NCBI GenBank assembly: GCA_946182825.1
Contig: CAMGZH010000021.1
Coordinates: 1-44,235, forward strand
DNA length: 44,235 nucleotides
Direction: 5' to 3'
Source: an uncultured Lachnospiraceae bacterium
GTDB lineage: Bacteria > Bacillota > Clostridia > Lachnospirales > Lachnospiraceae
Shown: piece by piece, positions 1-9,588 of the stretch
How positions within the stretch are numbered: the first letter of the stretch is position 1
How the letters are laid out: every line of letters starts with the position of its first letter
Made by a program: the position numbers and the translations under genes
The notes under the pieces: model-generated
Told to the model about the DNA's origin: nothing
The model's database searches: none
What the model saw: only the letters and a program-made list of their open reading frames with translations

Positions 1-1
1 T

Positions 2-251
2 TTTGCCTGGAAGATTGCTGACTTTTTGAATATGATATTTTATAGATGTTGCTAAAATATATTATCATCTCTTTAGAGATCAGATTGGGCCAGATTACAG
101 TTGCGGATCTATTTCGAAAAAAGTTAGTGAACGAGTAACTGGAAAACTTGGTTATGCAGATAAAGATTCGTCAAAGTATTATTTGCAGATATACAAAGTA
201 GAGGATGATGGACATAATATAAGCGGATCTGGCAGTATATATAACAATTAA
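2..251 (+). other. Unrecognised C-terminal frame(s), possibly a broken gene
   Basis: Two short open stretches fill the start of the window. One frame is open from base 2 and stops at 53-55. A second frame is open from 36 to a TAA at 249-251, about 71 codons, with no in-frame ATG and with a TGA at 33-35 just before it. The second stretch has protein-like composition (it ends ISGSGSIYNN). The pattern fits either the end of a gene lying upstream or a frameshifted remnant. I do not recognise the family. Only sequence upstream of the window would settle it. Confidence 0.25.
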
Positions 252-261
252 GGGGGGAATC

Positions 262-861
262 ATGTTAATCGATTTTGACATATTTATCGCAGCGTTGTTT
301 TTGGCAGTATTACTTGTTCTGCTTGTCGTTTTGAAATTCTTCGGAAAAAAAGAAGTGCCGTTCCTTGTTTTTTTTGCACTCTTCTACGTCTATCTTATGG
401 GCGTGATCAAACTGACCCTTTTCCCGATTACCATACTAACCGATATGCCATCAAATATAAAAGAGAGCGTGTGTGTCATTCCGTTCCGGGGTGGGCTGAA
501 TCGGACGGATGTTGAAAATATTATCATGTTTCTTCCTTTTGGCGTCGGAATACCTTTTTTATTGCGTAAAAAGAAACTGGTTACAACAGCGGTTTGTGCA
601 CTGTTGTTTAGTATATTGATCGAAGGGGGACAGTTCGTTGAGGCGGGATTGTCTCACTGGTTTTCTACGAGGATCATCGATAGTGGCGATGTGATATGTA
701 ATACGCTGGGGGCATGTGTTGGCTATTTGCTTTTGGAACTGATTGCGGCAATCTATGTGAAAGGTCTGAGGATATCAGAAATAGAGAAATCTTTGGCATT
801 CTGGAAATATGTTGACAACGTTATGAGGGAAATGGTTGCACATATTGACAAAAACGGCTGA
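262..861 (+). CDS. VanZ-like family membrane protein
   Basis: A 199-residue protein with hydrophobic segments near residues 7-27, 33-55, 88-103, 109-125 and 145-165. The pattern PFRGG...N.IMFLPFG, followed by ILIEGGQF and a D-x-x-x-NTLGA-like segment (DVICNTLGACVGY), is the VanZ-like signature. These are integral membrane proteins named after the vanZ gene of the vancomycin cluster, where VanZ gives low-level teicoplanin resistance. Most chromosomal homologues have no known role, and no van genes lie nearby. The start is chosen because a GGGGGG run lies 6-11 bases before the ATG. The stop lies within the spacer of the strong greA promoter, so the gene is a separate unit from greA. Family assignment is fairly safe; function is unknown. 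Confidence 0.75.
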   Translation: MLIDFDIFIAALFLAVLLVLLVVLKFFGKKEVPFLVFFALFYVYLMGVIKLTLFPITILTDMPSNIKESVCVIPFRGGLNRTDVENIIMFLPFGVGIPFLLRKKKLVTTAVCALLFSILIEGGQFVEAGLSHWFSTRIIDSGDVICNTLGACVGYLLLELIAAIYVKGLRISEIEKSLAFWKYVDNVMREMVAHIDKNG

Positions 862-873
862 AATAACTATAAT
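845..873 (+). promoter_or_regulatory. Consensus sigma-A promoter for greA
   Basis: TTGACA (845-850), a 17-base spacer and TATAAT (868-873): a perfect housekeeping promoter. The -35 lies inside the last codons of the VanZ-like gene. The leader to the greA start is about 80 bases. Confidence 0.85.
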
Positions 874-960
874 AGACGCGCCGTGCATTGGAATAAGGAT
901 CGGTCAGACGGCATACAAACGCACAAGATCCGAATATAGTCGAAAGGATTTTAAAGCCCT

Positions 961-1434
961 ATGGAAAAGAAGAATCTTATGACCCGTGAAGGTCTCAAGA
1001 AGCTGGAAGATGAGCTTAGTGATCTGAAAGAGAATAAACGAAAAGAAATCTCCAAGAAGATCGGAGAGGCAAGAGAACAGGGCGACCTGTCCGAGAATGC
1101 TGAGTACGATGCAGCGAAGGATGAGCAGGGTAAAATCGAGGATCGAATTGCTGAAATCGAAGAGATTTTAAAGCATGCCGAGGTTGCAGATGAAGACGAC
1201 GGAACAGGAAAGATCAATATCGGTTACACTGTTAAGTTATTGGATTTGGAATACAAAGATGAGCTTACCTATAAGCTTGTAGGTTCCACAGAGACAGATA
1301 GTCTTCATGGTAAGATTTCCAATGAGTCTCCGGTTGGACATGCATTGATCGGTCATGTTGCCGGTGATACGGTTGAGGTTGAGACCGAGGCAGGAACATT
1401 CCAGTATAAGATTCTGGAAGCATCACGTGCCTAA
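961..1434 (+). CDS. greA: Transcription elongation factor GreA
   Basis: A 157-residue protein, the usual GreA length. It binds the secondary channel of RNA polymerase and stimulates cleavage of backtracked RNA. The N-terminal antiparallel coiled coil (residues about 7-75) holds the family signature EAREQGDLSENAEYDAAK, with the acidic tip residues in DLSENAEYD. The C-terminal FKBP-like domain follows (IGYTVKLLD to the end), including SPVGHALIGH near residues 122-131. A GAAAGGA lies upstream of the ATG at a rather long spacing. It has its own strong promoter and ends before a hairpin terminator, with lysS next, an order common in Clostridia. Nothing unusual was seen. Confidence 0.97.
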   Translation: MEKKNLMTREGLKKLEDELSDLKENKRKEISKKIGEAREQGDLSENAEYDAAKDEQGKIEDRIAEIEEILKHAEVADEDDGTGKINIGYTVKLLDLEYKDELTYKLVGSTETDSLHGKISNESPVGHALIGHVAGDTVEVETEAGTFQYKILEASRA

Positions 1435-1461
1435 GAGCAAGTCTTGATATTGTGATTATGG

Positions 1462-1492
1462 CATCCCAGGGAATAACTCTGGGATGTTTTTA
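1462..1492 (+). terminator. Intrinsic terminator after greA
   Basis: An 8-bp stem, CATCCCAG with CTGGGATG, a 9-base loop and then TTTTTAT. It separates greA from lysS. No clear separate lysS promoter was seen, so lysS may depend on readthrough. Confidence 0.75.
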
Positions 1493-1524
1493 TAAATTTT
1501 ACGAAGGGTAATGAGGAGATAAAA

Positions 1525-3516
1525 ATGGCAGAGCAGAATAATCAGCAGGATGTGAATCAGCTGCTTAAGATTCGCAGGGACAAGCTGACAACACTTCAGG
1601 AAGAGGGAAAGGACCCATTCCAGATCACAAAGTTTGATGTGACACATCATACAACGGATATTCGGGAGAATTTTGAGGCACTTGAAGTTATTCCTGAGAA
1701 AGATGAGAACGGCAAGGATAAGACTGTGGAATTATCTGAGATTCCGGAGGGCAAGGTTGTATGTCTGGCGGGACGTATGATGTTCAAGCGTGTTATGGGT
1801 AAGGCATCCTTTGCGAATATCCGTGATCTTAAGGGCGATATGCAGATCTACGTATCCCGTAACGATCTTGGCGATGAAGATTATGCTTTGTTTAAGAAAT
1901 ACGATGTGGGCGACATCATCGGAATTAAGGGATTTGTATTTAAGACACGTACAGGGGAGACTTCCGTTCATGCCAAGGAAGTTACACTCCTTTCCAAGAG
2001 TCTCCAGATCCTGCCGGAGAAGTTCCATGGTCTGACAGATACCGATACCCGTTACCGTCAGAGATACGTGGATCTGATTATGAATCCGGAGGTTAAGAAT
2101 ACCTTTATTAAGAGATCTCAGATTCTTAAGGAGATTCGTAACTTCTTGGACGGACGTAACTTCATGGAAGTTGAGACACCGATGCTGGTAGGCAACGCAG
2201 GTGGTGCTGCTGCCCGTCCGTTTGATACACATTACAATGCGCTGAATGAAGATGTTAAGCTTCGAATCTCTCTTGAGCTCTATCTTAAGAGACTGATCGT
2301 CGGCGGAATGGAGCGTGTATACGAGATCGGTCGTGTATTCCGTAACGAAGGTGTTGATACCCGTCATAATCCGGAGTTTACTCTGATGGAGCTGTATCAG
2401 GCATATACGGATTATGAAGGTATGATGGAGCTGACAGAGTCCATGTTCCGTTATCTGGCTGAGAAGGTTTGTGGAACAACGACAATTACCTACCAGGGAA
2501 CAGAAATTGATCTTGGTAAGCCATTCCGACGCCTGACCATGACAGATGCGGTTAAGGAAGAGACCGGAATTGACTTCGATCAGGTTAAGACCCTTGAAGA
2601 GGCCAGAAAGCTTGCGGACGAGCATAAGATTGCTTATGAGGAGCATCATAAGATCGGTGATATTTTAAATCTTTTCTTCGAGGAGCATTGTGAGGAAAAG
2701 ATGATTCAGCCGACCTTCATTATGGATCATCCAATCGAGATCAGCCCGCTTACAAAGAAGAAGCCGTCTGATCCGGGCAAGGTTGAGCGTTTTGAGCTCT
2801 TCATCTACGGTCGAGAGATGTGTAATGCATACTCTGAGCTTAACGATCCGATTGATCAGAGAGAGAGATTCGCTGAGCAGGATAAGTTGGCTGCAATGGG
2901 CGATGAGGAGGCAAACCACACCGATGAAGACTTTATGAATGCTCTTGAGATTGGTATGCCGCCAACAGGTGGAATCGGATATGGAATTGACCGTTTGGTT
3001 ATGCTGCTTACAGACAGCCCTGCTATTCGTGATGTACTGCTCTTCCCGACTATGAAGTCATTAGATAAGACAGAGAGCACATCAAAGGATGCGTCAGGTG
3101 ATAATAACGGTTTCTTCACACCGAACAATAAGATTGACTTCAGCCATGTGGCTGTTGAGCCATTGTTCCAGGAAGATGTTGATTTTGAGACATTCTCCAA
3201 GAGTGATTTCCGTGCCGTTAAGGTTAAGGCTTGTGAGGCTGTTCCAAAGAGTAAGAAGCTTCTTCAGTTCACTTTGGATGACGGTACAGGAACCGACAGA
3301 ACCATTCTTTCTGGAATTCATGCATTCTATGAGCCGGAAGAACTTGTGGGCAAGACTCTGATTGCTATTACGAATCTCCCACCACGTAAGATGATGGGAA
3401 TCGAGTCCTGTGGTATGTTGCTTTCTGCAGTTAATAATGTGAAGGATTCCGAGGAGGAAGAGCTTCATCTTCTCATGGTGGATAACCACATTCCGGCAGG
3501 TGCAAAGCTGTACTAA
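1525..3516 (+). CDS. lysS: Lysyl-tRNA synthetase, class II, with C-terminal tRNA-binding domain
   Basis: A 663-residue protein that charges tRNA-Lys with lysine using ATP. The N-terminal OB-fold anticodon-binding domain covers about residues 60-170. The class II catalytic core follows, with motif 1 around [12 protein letters not shown], motif 2 ([17 protein letters not shown]) near residue 270 and motif 3 ([12 protein letters not shown]) near residue 482. An ordinary bacterial LysRS ends near residue 500. Here a low-complexity linker (about 513-550) leads to a second domain, about residues 555-663, resembling the EMAP/Trbp111-type tRNA-binding module also found at the C-terminus of MetRS ([20 protein letters not shown], later [16 protein letters not shown]). 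The reading frame is continuous, so this is a true fusion. The ATG has AATGAGGAG upstream. The gene ends at a terminator. Confidence 0.96.
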   Translation: MAEQNNQQDVNQLLKIRRDKLTTLQEEGKDPFQITKFDVTHHTTDIRENFEALEVIPEKDENGKDKTVELSEIPEGKVVCLAGRMMFKRVMGKASFANIRDLKGDMQIYVSRNDLGDEDYALFKKYDVGDIIGIKGFVFKTRTGETSVHAKEVTLLSKSLQILPEKFHGLTDTDTRYRQRYVDLIMNPEVKNTFIKRSQILKEIRNFLDGRNFMEVETPMLVGNAGGAAARPFDTHYNALNEDVKLRISLELYLKRLIVGGMERVYEIGRVFRNEGVDTRHNPEFTLMELYQAYTDYEGMMELTESMFRYLAEKVCGTTTITYQGTEIDLGKPFRRLTMTDAVKEETGIDFDQVKTLEEARKLADEHKIAYEEHHKIGDILNLFFEEHCEEKMIQPTFIMDHPIEISPLTKKKPSDPGKVERFELFIYGREMCNAYSELNDPIDQRERFAEQDKLAAMGDEEANHTDEDFMNALEIGMPPTGGIGYGIDRLVMLLTDSPAIRDVLLFPTMKSLDKTESTSKDASGDNNGFFTPNNKIDFSHVAVEPLFQEDVDFETFSKSDFRAVKVKACEAVPKSKKLLQFTLDDGTGTDRTILSGIHAFYEPEELVGKTLIAITNLPPRKMMGIESCGMLLSAVNNVKDSEEEELHLLMVDNHIPAGAKLY

Positions 3517-3575
3517 TTTCGATGAAAACGAATATGTTTAGATTCGTTATATAATGATTATTTTATGAATACCGG

Positions 3576-3619
3576 GAGACACGTTCCTAGAAGAAATACT
3601 AGGGAGGTGTCTCTTTTTT
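3576..3619 (+). terminator. Intrinsic terminator after lysS
   Basis: GAGACAC...CCTAG pairs with CTAGG...GTGTCTC around an 8-base loop, followed by six T. The stem has a short internal mismatch. Confidence 0.8.
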
Positions 3620-3752
3620 GCATAAAAAATGGATTATTTACGAACCGAAGCAGATGGAAAATTTCAATGACAAGGTAGTCGGTGAGGTTTCTAATAGCAC
3701 ATGGAATCAGGAGTACAGCGGCGCTTACTTCTGGACAAAAAAAGAAATTTGA
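3618..3752 (+). other. Possible tiny ORF or gene remnant between lysS and the DMT transporter
   Basis: The 280 bases from the terminator to the next gene hold one open frame that looks protein-like: a TTG at 3618 followed by about 43 codons ending FWTKKEI and a TGA. GGAGG in the 3' arm of the terminator sits about 10 bases before the TTG. This could be translation-competent or chance, since the GGAGG is also needed for the stem. No family is recognised. It may be the tail of a lost gene. The rest of the gap is AT-rich. Confidence 0.2.
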
Positions 3753-3779
3753 TATAAAATGAATTGCGTAAAATATAAT
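3749..3779 (+). promoter_or_regulatory. Possible promoter for the DMT transporter
   Basis: TTGATA (3749-3754) and TATAAT (3774-3779) with a 19-base spacer. The spacing is longer than ideal and the leader would be about 110 bases. Confidence 0.3.
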
Positions 3780-3896
3780 CGTAGAATTGGGATTTGCATG
3801 ATAGATGGGATCGTTGCGATAGTACATGAAGTATGATTCGCAGCGTTTTTTTCTTGGCAATCTTCTATCGTAAGACAATAGGAAGTACTAAAGGAT

Positions 3897-4853
3897 ATGA
3901 ATCGTAACAAAGAAACAACCATATGGACAAGACCGATCGTCGTAATTGTAGGAGCACTCTTCTGCTGCTTCTTGTGGGGAAGCGCCTCCCCATCGATTAA
4001 AATCGGATACGAGATTTTTGGTATCGCAGCAGGGGATACAGCCGGACGCATTTTATTTGCAGGAATCCGGTTTGTGATTGCAGGATGCATGGTCATTGCT
4101 TATGAAAGTATCAAGGAAAAGCGGCTGTGTTATCCAAGGCGACAGGCCTGGGGAAAGGTTGCTGTACTGTCTGTTTTTCAGACGTCGTTGCACTATATTC
4201 TGTTTTATATGGGACTGGCATATACATCCGGTGTTAGAGGTTCCATTATTAATTCGGTCGGAACATTTTTCAGTATCTTTCTGGCGGTATGGTGTTTCCA
4301 TTTTGAGAAGATGTCTGTGCGAAAAGCATTGGGTAGTGCTCTTGGTTTTTTAGGTGTTGTCATCTGTGTGACGGGCGGCTCCGTGCAACAGCTTTTACAG
4401 GGCGGTTTCAGACTGGAGGGCGAAGGTGCGCTTCTGCTGTCGGCTTTCTGTGGCGCCATGGCAAGTAATCTGATCAAGAAGATTGCAAGGAGTGAGAATC
4501 CGGTGACCATGAGTGGTTGGCAGTTTTTGACAGGAGGTGTTACGCTGGTCGTTATGGCGGTTGCCATGGGGGGAAGTATTAAGCTGACATCAATTGCGGG
4601 AATTCCTCTGATCATCTACATGGGCTTTATTTCGGCAGGAGCCTATACGGTCTGGAGCGTGTTGCTGAAATACAACCCGGTCAGTACGGTAACGGTTCTT
4701 GGTTTTATGAATCCGATTTTTGGCGTGCTGCTGTCCGTTATATTCTTAAATGAGTCAGGAGAGGCAACAAATCTCGCTGGAATTGGTGCTTTGTGTCTGG
4801 TCAGCCTGGGAATCGTCACTGTCAATTATAAGCCAAAGAAGGACAGAAGGTGA
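3897..4853 (+). CDS. EamA/DMT-superfamily transporter
   Basis: A 318-residue integral membrane protein with about ten hydrophobic helices arranged as two EamA repeats. The first repeat (about residues 14-150) starts with a WG-SAS motif typical of DMT exporters (CFLWGSASPSIKIGYEI). The second (about 172-312) contains the GAYTVWSVLLKY and FMNPIFGVLLS segments usual near the end of EamA domains. Family members move amino acids, nucleosides or other metabolites across the cytoplasmic membrane. The substrate cannot be read from sequence. The start has AAAGGA four bases upstream. It stands alone between the lysS terminator and the chemoreceptor promoter. Confidence 0.88.
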   Translation: MNRNKETTIWTRPIVVIVGALFCCFLWGSASPSIKIGYEIFGIAAGDTAGRILFAGIRFVIAGCMVIAYESIKEKRLCYPRRQAWGKVAVLSVFQTSLHYILFYMGLAYTSGVRGSIINSVGTFFSIFLAVWCFHFEKMSVRKALGSALGFLGVVICVTGGSVQQLLQGGFRLEGEGALLLSAFCGAMASNLIKKIARSENPVTMSGWQFLTGGVTLVVMAVAMGGSIKLTSIAGIPLIIYMGFISAGAYTVWSVLLKYNPVSTVTVLGFMNPIFGVLLSVIFLNESGEATNLAGIGALCLVSLGIVTVNYKPKKDRR

Positions 4854-4870
4854 AAATCCGAACTTTGTGA

Positions 4871-4899
4871 TTGAAAAATAATCTTTTTCCCATTATAAT
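4871..4899 (+). promoter_or_regulatory. Sigma-A promoter for the first chemoreceptor
   Basis: TTGAAA (4871-4876), 17-base spacer, TATAAT (4894-4899), about 30 bases before the start codon. It resembles the housekeeping consensus rather than a sigma-28 flagellar promoter. Confidence 0.8.
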
Positions 4900-4931
4900 T
4901 TTGTACTGTTCGTGTGAACAAGGAGGTTTTT

Positions 4932-6956
4932 ATGGGTAAGAACAATTATAACGTAAAAAACAGGTCATCCGTCAGCCGAAAGCTGTCCATTATTTCGGGC
5001 ATCATGTTGATCATCAGCATGGTGGCGGTGGAGTTAATTGCTGTATCGTTCAGCTATGATATGATCACCGATTTGATCGATTCCTCTCTTAAGACAGAGG
5101 TGAAGGTGGATGCAGATCTGATCAATAAGGAGCTGAATTCCACGTTTTATTATCTCAATGGTGTGGCTGATGCCATCGAGCAGAATGATTTTAAGGATGA
5201 AAATGCCCTTCGTTCATATCTGAAGGGAACGATTGGTCGTTACGAGCTGATCCCAACCGGTGTCTATGTTGCCTTGAGCGACAAAACTTTTATCTATCCG
5301 GCGGATGCAAGCGTTGAGAATGAATTTGAAGCAACAGAAAAAGCATGGTACAAGGAGGCGATGGGTTACACCAATGCCTACTATTATTACTATGATAAGC
5401 CGTATTTTGATAAGGCGACCGGAGATCTGTGTTCTACGGTGCAGCGTCACATCCATATGAAGGACGGACGTGAGGGCGTTGTTGTCGCCGATCTGATGAT
5501 GGCGGATATCCAGCGACTGTTAAAAAATGTTAAGATCTACGAGTCCGGAAAGGCCATGATGGTAACAGCCGATGGAATGGTTCTTTCTTATTCGAATGAT
5601 AAGATCAATGGAACCGACATCAAAGAGCATAAGGAGGATGCATTCTTAAAGGGTGTAGCAACGATCCTTGGGCAGAAAGACGGACGTGTTACCACCGTCA
5701 ATGCCGGATCAAAGTATTATGTCAGCTCCTCAACCATCGATGGAACAGACTGGAAGGTCATTATTTATGCGAAGACCAGCGAGGTGCTGGCGCAGCTGAA
5801 TAAGCTTCTGGTTACGTTGGTCCTTGTTACGATCGTTGCAGTTTTGGTTGTGATCGTAACGATGATCCGTGTGCTTTCAAAGATGATCAAACAGCCGGTA
5901 TTTGATCTGACAAGCAATATCGAAAAGATTGCCGGCGGTGATTTTACGGTTGAGGTCAGGGAAGGCGGTAATGATGAGATCGCCTTTATGAATCATGCCA
6001 TGGGTAATTTTATTTCCGGTATGAGGGATTCCCTTTCTGACATCAAACAGGTTTCAGATGGACTGCGGAATGAGGCGTATACCTCCCAGAATACAGCAGG
6101 ACATCTGGAAGATGCGGCCCAGGATCAGTCCTCTTCTATGGAACAGATCCGAGCAAACATTGCCAATATGGCGGATGCGGTAACAGAGGTTGCAGAGAGC
6201 GCTACAACACTGGCACAGACCATAGAGGAAGTAACCGATGGAGAGCAGAAGATCGAAACATCTATGAACGAACTGGTGGAAAAAGCTGAGATTGGACAGA
6301 GGGATATGGTTACCGTTGCGGAGGGAATGGATCAGGTTGTGGAATCCATGACGGACATGGCAGGCGCGGTAGACGGTGTTGATGAGGCAGCACAGAAGAT
6401 CAATGATATTGTGGATATGATCTCTGCTATTTCCTCTCAGACGAACCTTCTGTCATTAAATGCTTCCATTGAGGCGGCAAGAGCCGGTGAGGCCGGTCGT
6501 GGATTTGCGGTAGTGGCAACGGAGATCGGAAACCTTGCCAACAACTCGGCAGAGGCTACCAGCCAGATTGCTGCGATCATTCAGGAGATGTCAGCCCGGG
6601 TACAGCTTTTATCCGAAAAATCAAAGACCAATTCTGAGATGATCAATCATAATGCAGGATATGTAAGTTCTGCGGCAGCAACCTTCCAACAGATCACGGC
6701 GGAGCTTTCCGAGGCTACGAACACTTTGAATGCTATGGCATCTCAGATGTCAACAGTCAATGATGTGGCGATGAATATGGCATCCATCTCGGAGGAACAG
6801 AGTGCATCCACACAGGAAATTGCTTCAACGGTGGATCTTGTGACAGAGGCGGCAAGAGGTGTTGCGTCCTCCAGCGATCAGGTATTGCACGCAGCGAAGT
6901 CTGTGGCGGATGCTGTGGATGTGATCCATCAGAATCTGGAGCGATTTATTATTTAG
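4932..6956 (+). CDS. Methyl-accepting chemotaxis protein
   Basis: A 674-residue transmembrane chemoreceptor. It has a first membrane helix at about 17-39, an extracytoplasmic sensor of about 250 residues that looks like a double-Cache domain, a second helix at about 291-315, a HAMP domain and then a long cytoplasmic coiled coil. The kinase-control hairpin tip ([20 protein letters not shown]) lies near residue 500. Signal is passed to CheA through CheW. The ligand is unknown. An in-frame GTG at 4914 would extend the protein, but it lies upstream of the AAGGAGG at 4920-4925 that serves the ATG at 4932, so the ATG is used here. The gene ends at a terminator before the ABC-F gene. Confidence 0.95.
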   Translation: MGKNNYNVKNRSSVSRKLSIISGIMLIISMVAVELIAVSFSYDMITDLIDSSLKTEVKVDADLINKELNSTFYYLNGVADAIEQNDFKDENALRSYLKGTIGRYELIPTGVYVALSDKTFIYPADASVENEFEATEKAWYKEAMGYTNAYYYYYDKPYFDKATGDLCSTVQRHIHMKDGREGVVVADLMMADIQRLLKNVKIYESGKAMMVTADGMVLSYSNDKINGTDIKEHKEDAFLKGVATILGQKDGRVTTVNAGSKYYVSSSTIDGTDWKVIIYAKTSEVLAQLNKLLVTLVLVTIVAVLVVIVTMIRVLSKMIKQPVFDLTSNIEKIAGGDFTVEVREGGNDEIAFMNHAMGNFISGMRDSLSDIKQVSDGLRNEAYTSQNTAGHLEDAAQDQSSSMEQIRANIANMADAVTEVAESATTLAQTIEEVTDGEQKIETSMNELVEKAEIGQRDMVTVAEGMDQVVESMTDMAGAVDGVDEAAQKINDIVDMISAISSQTNLLSLNASIEAARAGEAGRGFAVVATEIGNLANNSAEATSQIAAIIQEMSARVQLLSEKSKTNSEMINHNAGYVSSAAATFQQITAELSEATNTLNAMASQMSTVNDVAMNMASISEEQSASTQEIASTVDLVTEAARGVASSSDQVLHAAKSVADAVDVIHQNLERFII

Positions 6957-6981
6957 TTCGGATATACCGTTATAAGAAAAT

Positions 6982-7009
6982 GGACAGACGCTGGTGTCTG
7001 TCCGTTTTT
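6982..7009 (+). terminator. Intrinsic terminator after the first chemoreceptor
   Basis: GGACAGAC pairs perfectly with GTCTGTCC around a 6-base loop and is followed by G and five T. Confidence 0.85.
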
Positions 7010-7034
7010 GTATATAGCAAGAGGTATGGTGGCA

Positions 7035-7043
7035 TGGTATAAT
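7035..7043 (+). promoter_or_regulatory. Extended -10 promoter for the ABC-F gene
   Basis: TG-G-TATAAT, a perfect extended -10 (TATAAT 7038-7043), with no good -35 at the right distance. It lies 36 bases before the GTG start. Confidence 0.6.
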
Positions 7044-7078
7044 AAAGTATTAAATGAAATGAATTTAAGAGGTGCAAT

Positions 7079-8689
7079 GTGATTAAATTTGAAGAGTTTT
7101 CCTTTGGTTTTCCGGAGAAGGATCTGTACGAAGACATCAATGCCCAGATCGAGACCGGCGATCATCTGGTTCTGATCGGAAGTAATGGTTGCGGCAAGAG
7201 TACGCTGGTACAGCTCCTTTTGCATGAGGAGAATTACACCTATGAGGGACGGATCCGTCGTCCGGCGAATTTTAGGATCGGATATGTGAGTCAGTTTGTG
7301 GAGGCGGATTCCAAGGAGGGAACGGTAACAGAATTTTTAGAGAAGCCCTTTGTTGAGATCCTGAAGAAGAACGATGAGCTCTGCGCGAAGATGGGGGAAG
7401 AGACAGATCTGGAACAGATCTATGAGGAGTACCAGAAACTCTGCGATGAGATGGATGCCATTGATGCCTATAACTATCAGAGTAACATCGCCAAAGAACT
7501 GGCGGCAGCAGGCCTTAGTGATCTGGCAGATCGTCCGGTGGAACAGTTGTCCGGAGGGGAGTACAAGCTCCTATTCATTATGCGGAATATGTTGCTTGCG
7601 CCACAGCTTCTCATTATGGACGAGCCGGATGTGTTCCTGGATTTTGAAAATCTTGTGGCACTGATCGGTTTGATCAACAGCTATGACGGAACCCTTCTGA
7701 CGATTACCCATAACCGGCTGCTATTGGCACGTTGCTTCAATAAGGTCTGGGATATTGAGAATCGATCCATTCGTGAATTTCCGGGTAATTTTGCAGATTA
7801 TAACACCTGGATGTTGCAGACCAAGCTGGAGATCTTTGAGCATGTTCGGGATTTTGATGAGTTTATCGAGAAGCAGCAGGAGATCGTCAAGAAGGTTCGA
7901 CAGATGGCGGAGATGACCACGGAGCCACAGTATGGTCGTCAGCTTAAGGCACGAGCCACTTATATTCAGCGTCTCAAGAAGATGCGTGGAGACGATCCCT
8001 TCCTGGAGGAGCATGAGCACTCCTTCCAATTACAGTTCCCGGAGGTAGAGGAGGCGCTTCCCATTCAGGTTCGGGATTATACCCTTTGCTACGAAGCGCA
8101 GAAGCCTCTGCTGTCCCATGTGGATCTTATGGTAGAACCGGGAGAGAAGGTGGCTATCGTAGGCCCGAATGGCACAGGTAAGTCCAGTCTGATGCGGGAT
8201 CTGTATGAGAGATTACAGGCAGAACATGGTGATACTGTGGGATATTTCCGACAGATCGTAGATGCGGATGAGGCGTTAAAGCTTTCCGGAGGAGAACGGA
8301 ATCTGGCGCAGATCCATGAGCTTTGTGAAAAGCCCCACGCCATGCTTTTGCTGGATGAGCCGACCAGTCATCTGGATATTTATGCGCAGATCGAACTGGA
8401 GAAGGCTCTGAGGCAGTACCCGGGAACCATACTTATGGTCTCCCACGATCTCTTTGCGGTTGCAGGAGTCTGTGACAGGGTCCTTCTGATCGAGGATGAA
8501 GGCATCCGTGAAATGAGTGGAAGGGCTTATCGCAAATCCATCTATAAGAACTATTTTTCGGCGGATATTTTCGAGGCGGAACGTAATCGGATCGACACAG
8601 AGATCCGTGTGTCGGATCTGCTGAGAGCAGGGAAATATGCCGAGGCGCGAAAGGCACTGGGGATGCCGCAGAAGGAAGAGAAGGAATAG
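7079..8689 (+). CDS. ABC-F family ATPase
   Basis: A 536-residue soluble protein with two ABC ATPase domains and no membrane segments, the ABC-F layout. Such proteins act on ribosomes, either in translation or in protection from ribosome-targeting antibiotics. Domain 1 has Walker A GSNGCGKST (34-42), LSGGE near 157 and a DEP box near 181. A charged helical linker follows (about 255-310). Domain 2 has Walker A GPNGTGKSS from 362, a second LSGGE and LLLDEPTSHLD. The first Walker B region reads MDEPDVFLDF rather than the family's DEPTNHLD; the catalytic Glu is kept. Start is GTG at 7079, since the ATG two bases earlier meets TGA at once. AGAGGT lies upstream. Whether it confers resistance cannot be told from sequence. 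Confidence 0.9.
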   Translation: MIKFEEFSFGFPEKDLYEDINAQIETGDHLVLIGSNGCGKSTLVQLLLHEENYTYEGRIRRPANFRIGYVSQFVEADSKEGTVTEFLEKPFVEILKKNDELCAKMGEETDLEQIYEEYQKLCDEMDAIDAYNYQSNIAKELAAAGLSDLADRPVEQLSGGEYKLLFIMRNMLLAPQLLIMDEPDVFLDFENLVALIGLINSYDGTLLTITHNRLLLARCFNKVWDIENRSIREFPGNFADYNTWMLQTKLEIFEHVRDFDEFIEKQQEIVKKVRQMAEMTTEPQYGRQLKARATYIQRLKKMRGDDPFLEEHEHSFQLQFPEVEEALPIQVRDYTLCYEAQKPLLSHVDLMVEPGEKVAIVGPNGTGKSSLMRDLYERLQAEHGDTVGYFRQIVDADEALKLSGGERNLAQIHELCEKPHAMLLLDEPTSHLDIYAQIELEKALRQYPGTILMVSHDLFAVAGVCDRVLLIEDEGIREMSGRAYRKSIYKNYFSADIFEAERNRIDTEIRVSDLLRAGKYAEARKALGMPQKEEKE

Positions 8690-8735
8690 ATCTAGGATAT
8701 TTTGGAACGTGGTGTAACTAGGAAAGGCGGGTTTT

Positions 8736-9558
8736 ATGAAAAGTATCAAACAGAAACTGATCGTGTCAGTAGGGGTGTTGGTAATTGTTATCTGCGTTGC
8801 TTTGTGTGCCGGTTCATATTATTCGGCATCCTCTGTGTTGGAAGCCACGACGGAGACCAATCTGAAGGAAATTGCAAAGCAGTCATCCGGTACGGTCTCC
8901 AGTCTGGTATCTGGAAATCTTAAGGAGATCAATGCAATTGCAGCAAGAGCGGATCTTGCAGATGAGAAGGTGTCACCGGAGGAGAAGGTGGCCATTCTTT
9001 CTCAAGAAGTGGAACGGATCGGGTGTCTTCGTATGGCTTATATTGATACCAAGGGAGATTCCCACAGTACCAATGGCAAGAGCCGGTGAGGCCGGTCGAG
9101 GATTTGCGGTGGTGGCAGAAGAGATCGGTCACCTTGCAGAGCAGTCCAAGGAGTCTTCCGAGAATATCCGGGATCTTGTTATGGGAATTTCGGATGAGAC
9201 CCGCAAGATCATTGAAGAGACCTCCACCATGGATTCGGAGCTGAACAACCAGAGCGAAGTGATTCGTAACACCATGGAATCTTTCCAGAACATTATCGCA
9301 GCCATCGATGATATTCTTCCGAAGATCACGGCGGCAGAGAAGACCATTGATGAAGTGGATTCCTTAAAGGATGTGATCGTGGACAATGTAGATGAAATCT
9401 CCGGAGTGGCGCAGGTTGCATCCAATACCTCCCAGGATATTTCGGCTGCGGCTGAGGAGCTTTCCGCTTCCATCCATGAGATGAGCGGAATTGCAGATCA
9501 CCTGAAGAACAGCACAGGTGAAATGAGAGGAAGTGTGGATGAGTTCAGGATTGAGTGA
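8736..9558 (+). pseudogene. Methyl-accepting chemotaxis protein, internally deleted and out of frame
   Basis: The first part (8736-9089) encodes a normal receptor N-terminus: a membrane helix at about residues 9-30, then the start of a Cache-like sensor up to DTKGDSHSTNGKS. It then jumps straight into the signalling-domain tip, but in another frame. That frame carries [20 protein letters not shown] and the whole distal coiled coil to a stop at 9558. The rest of the sensor, the second helix, HAMP and the proximal coiled coil are missing, roughly 1 kb compared with the receptors on either side. The first frame hits TGA at 9087-9089, just past the junction. GGAAAGGCGGG is a good ribosome site, so a truncated 117-residue peptide may still be made. 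A working receptor is not possible from this copy. Confidence 0.9.
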
Positions 9559-9588
9559 AAAGATATACAATCATTGGACTAAAATAAC

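Noticed and set aside
1732-2649. 305-codon minus-strand frame opposite lysS
   Set aside because: It lies wholly within a highly conserved synthetase gene in a shadow frame, with no family resemblance and no start signal.
4914-4931. GTG start extending the first chemoreceptor by six residues
   Set aside because: The GTG lies upstream of AAGGAGG, which is correctly spaced for the ATG at 4932.
8872-9558. Intact 228-residue protein across the damaged receptor
   Set aside because: Its first 69 or so residues are the receptor sensor read in the wrong frame; only the part after the junction is genuine.
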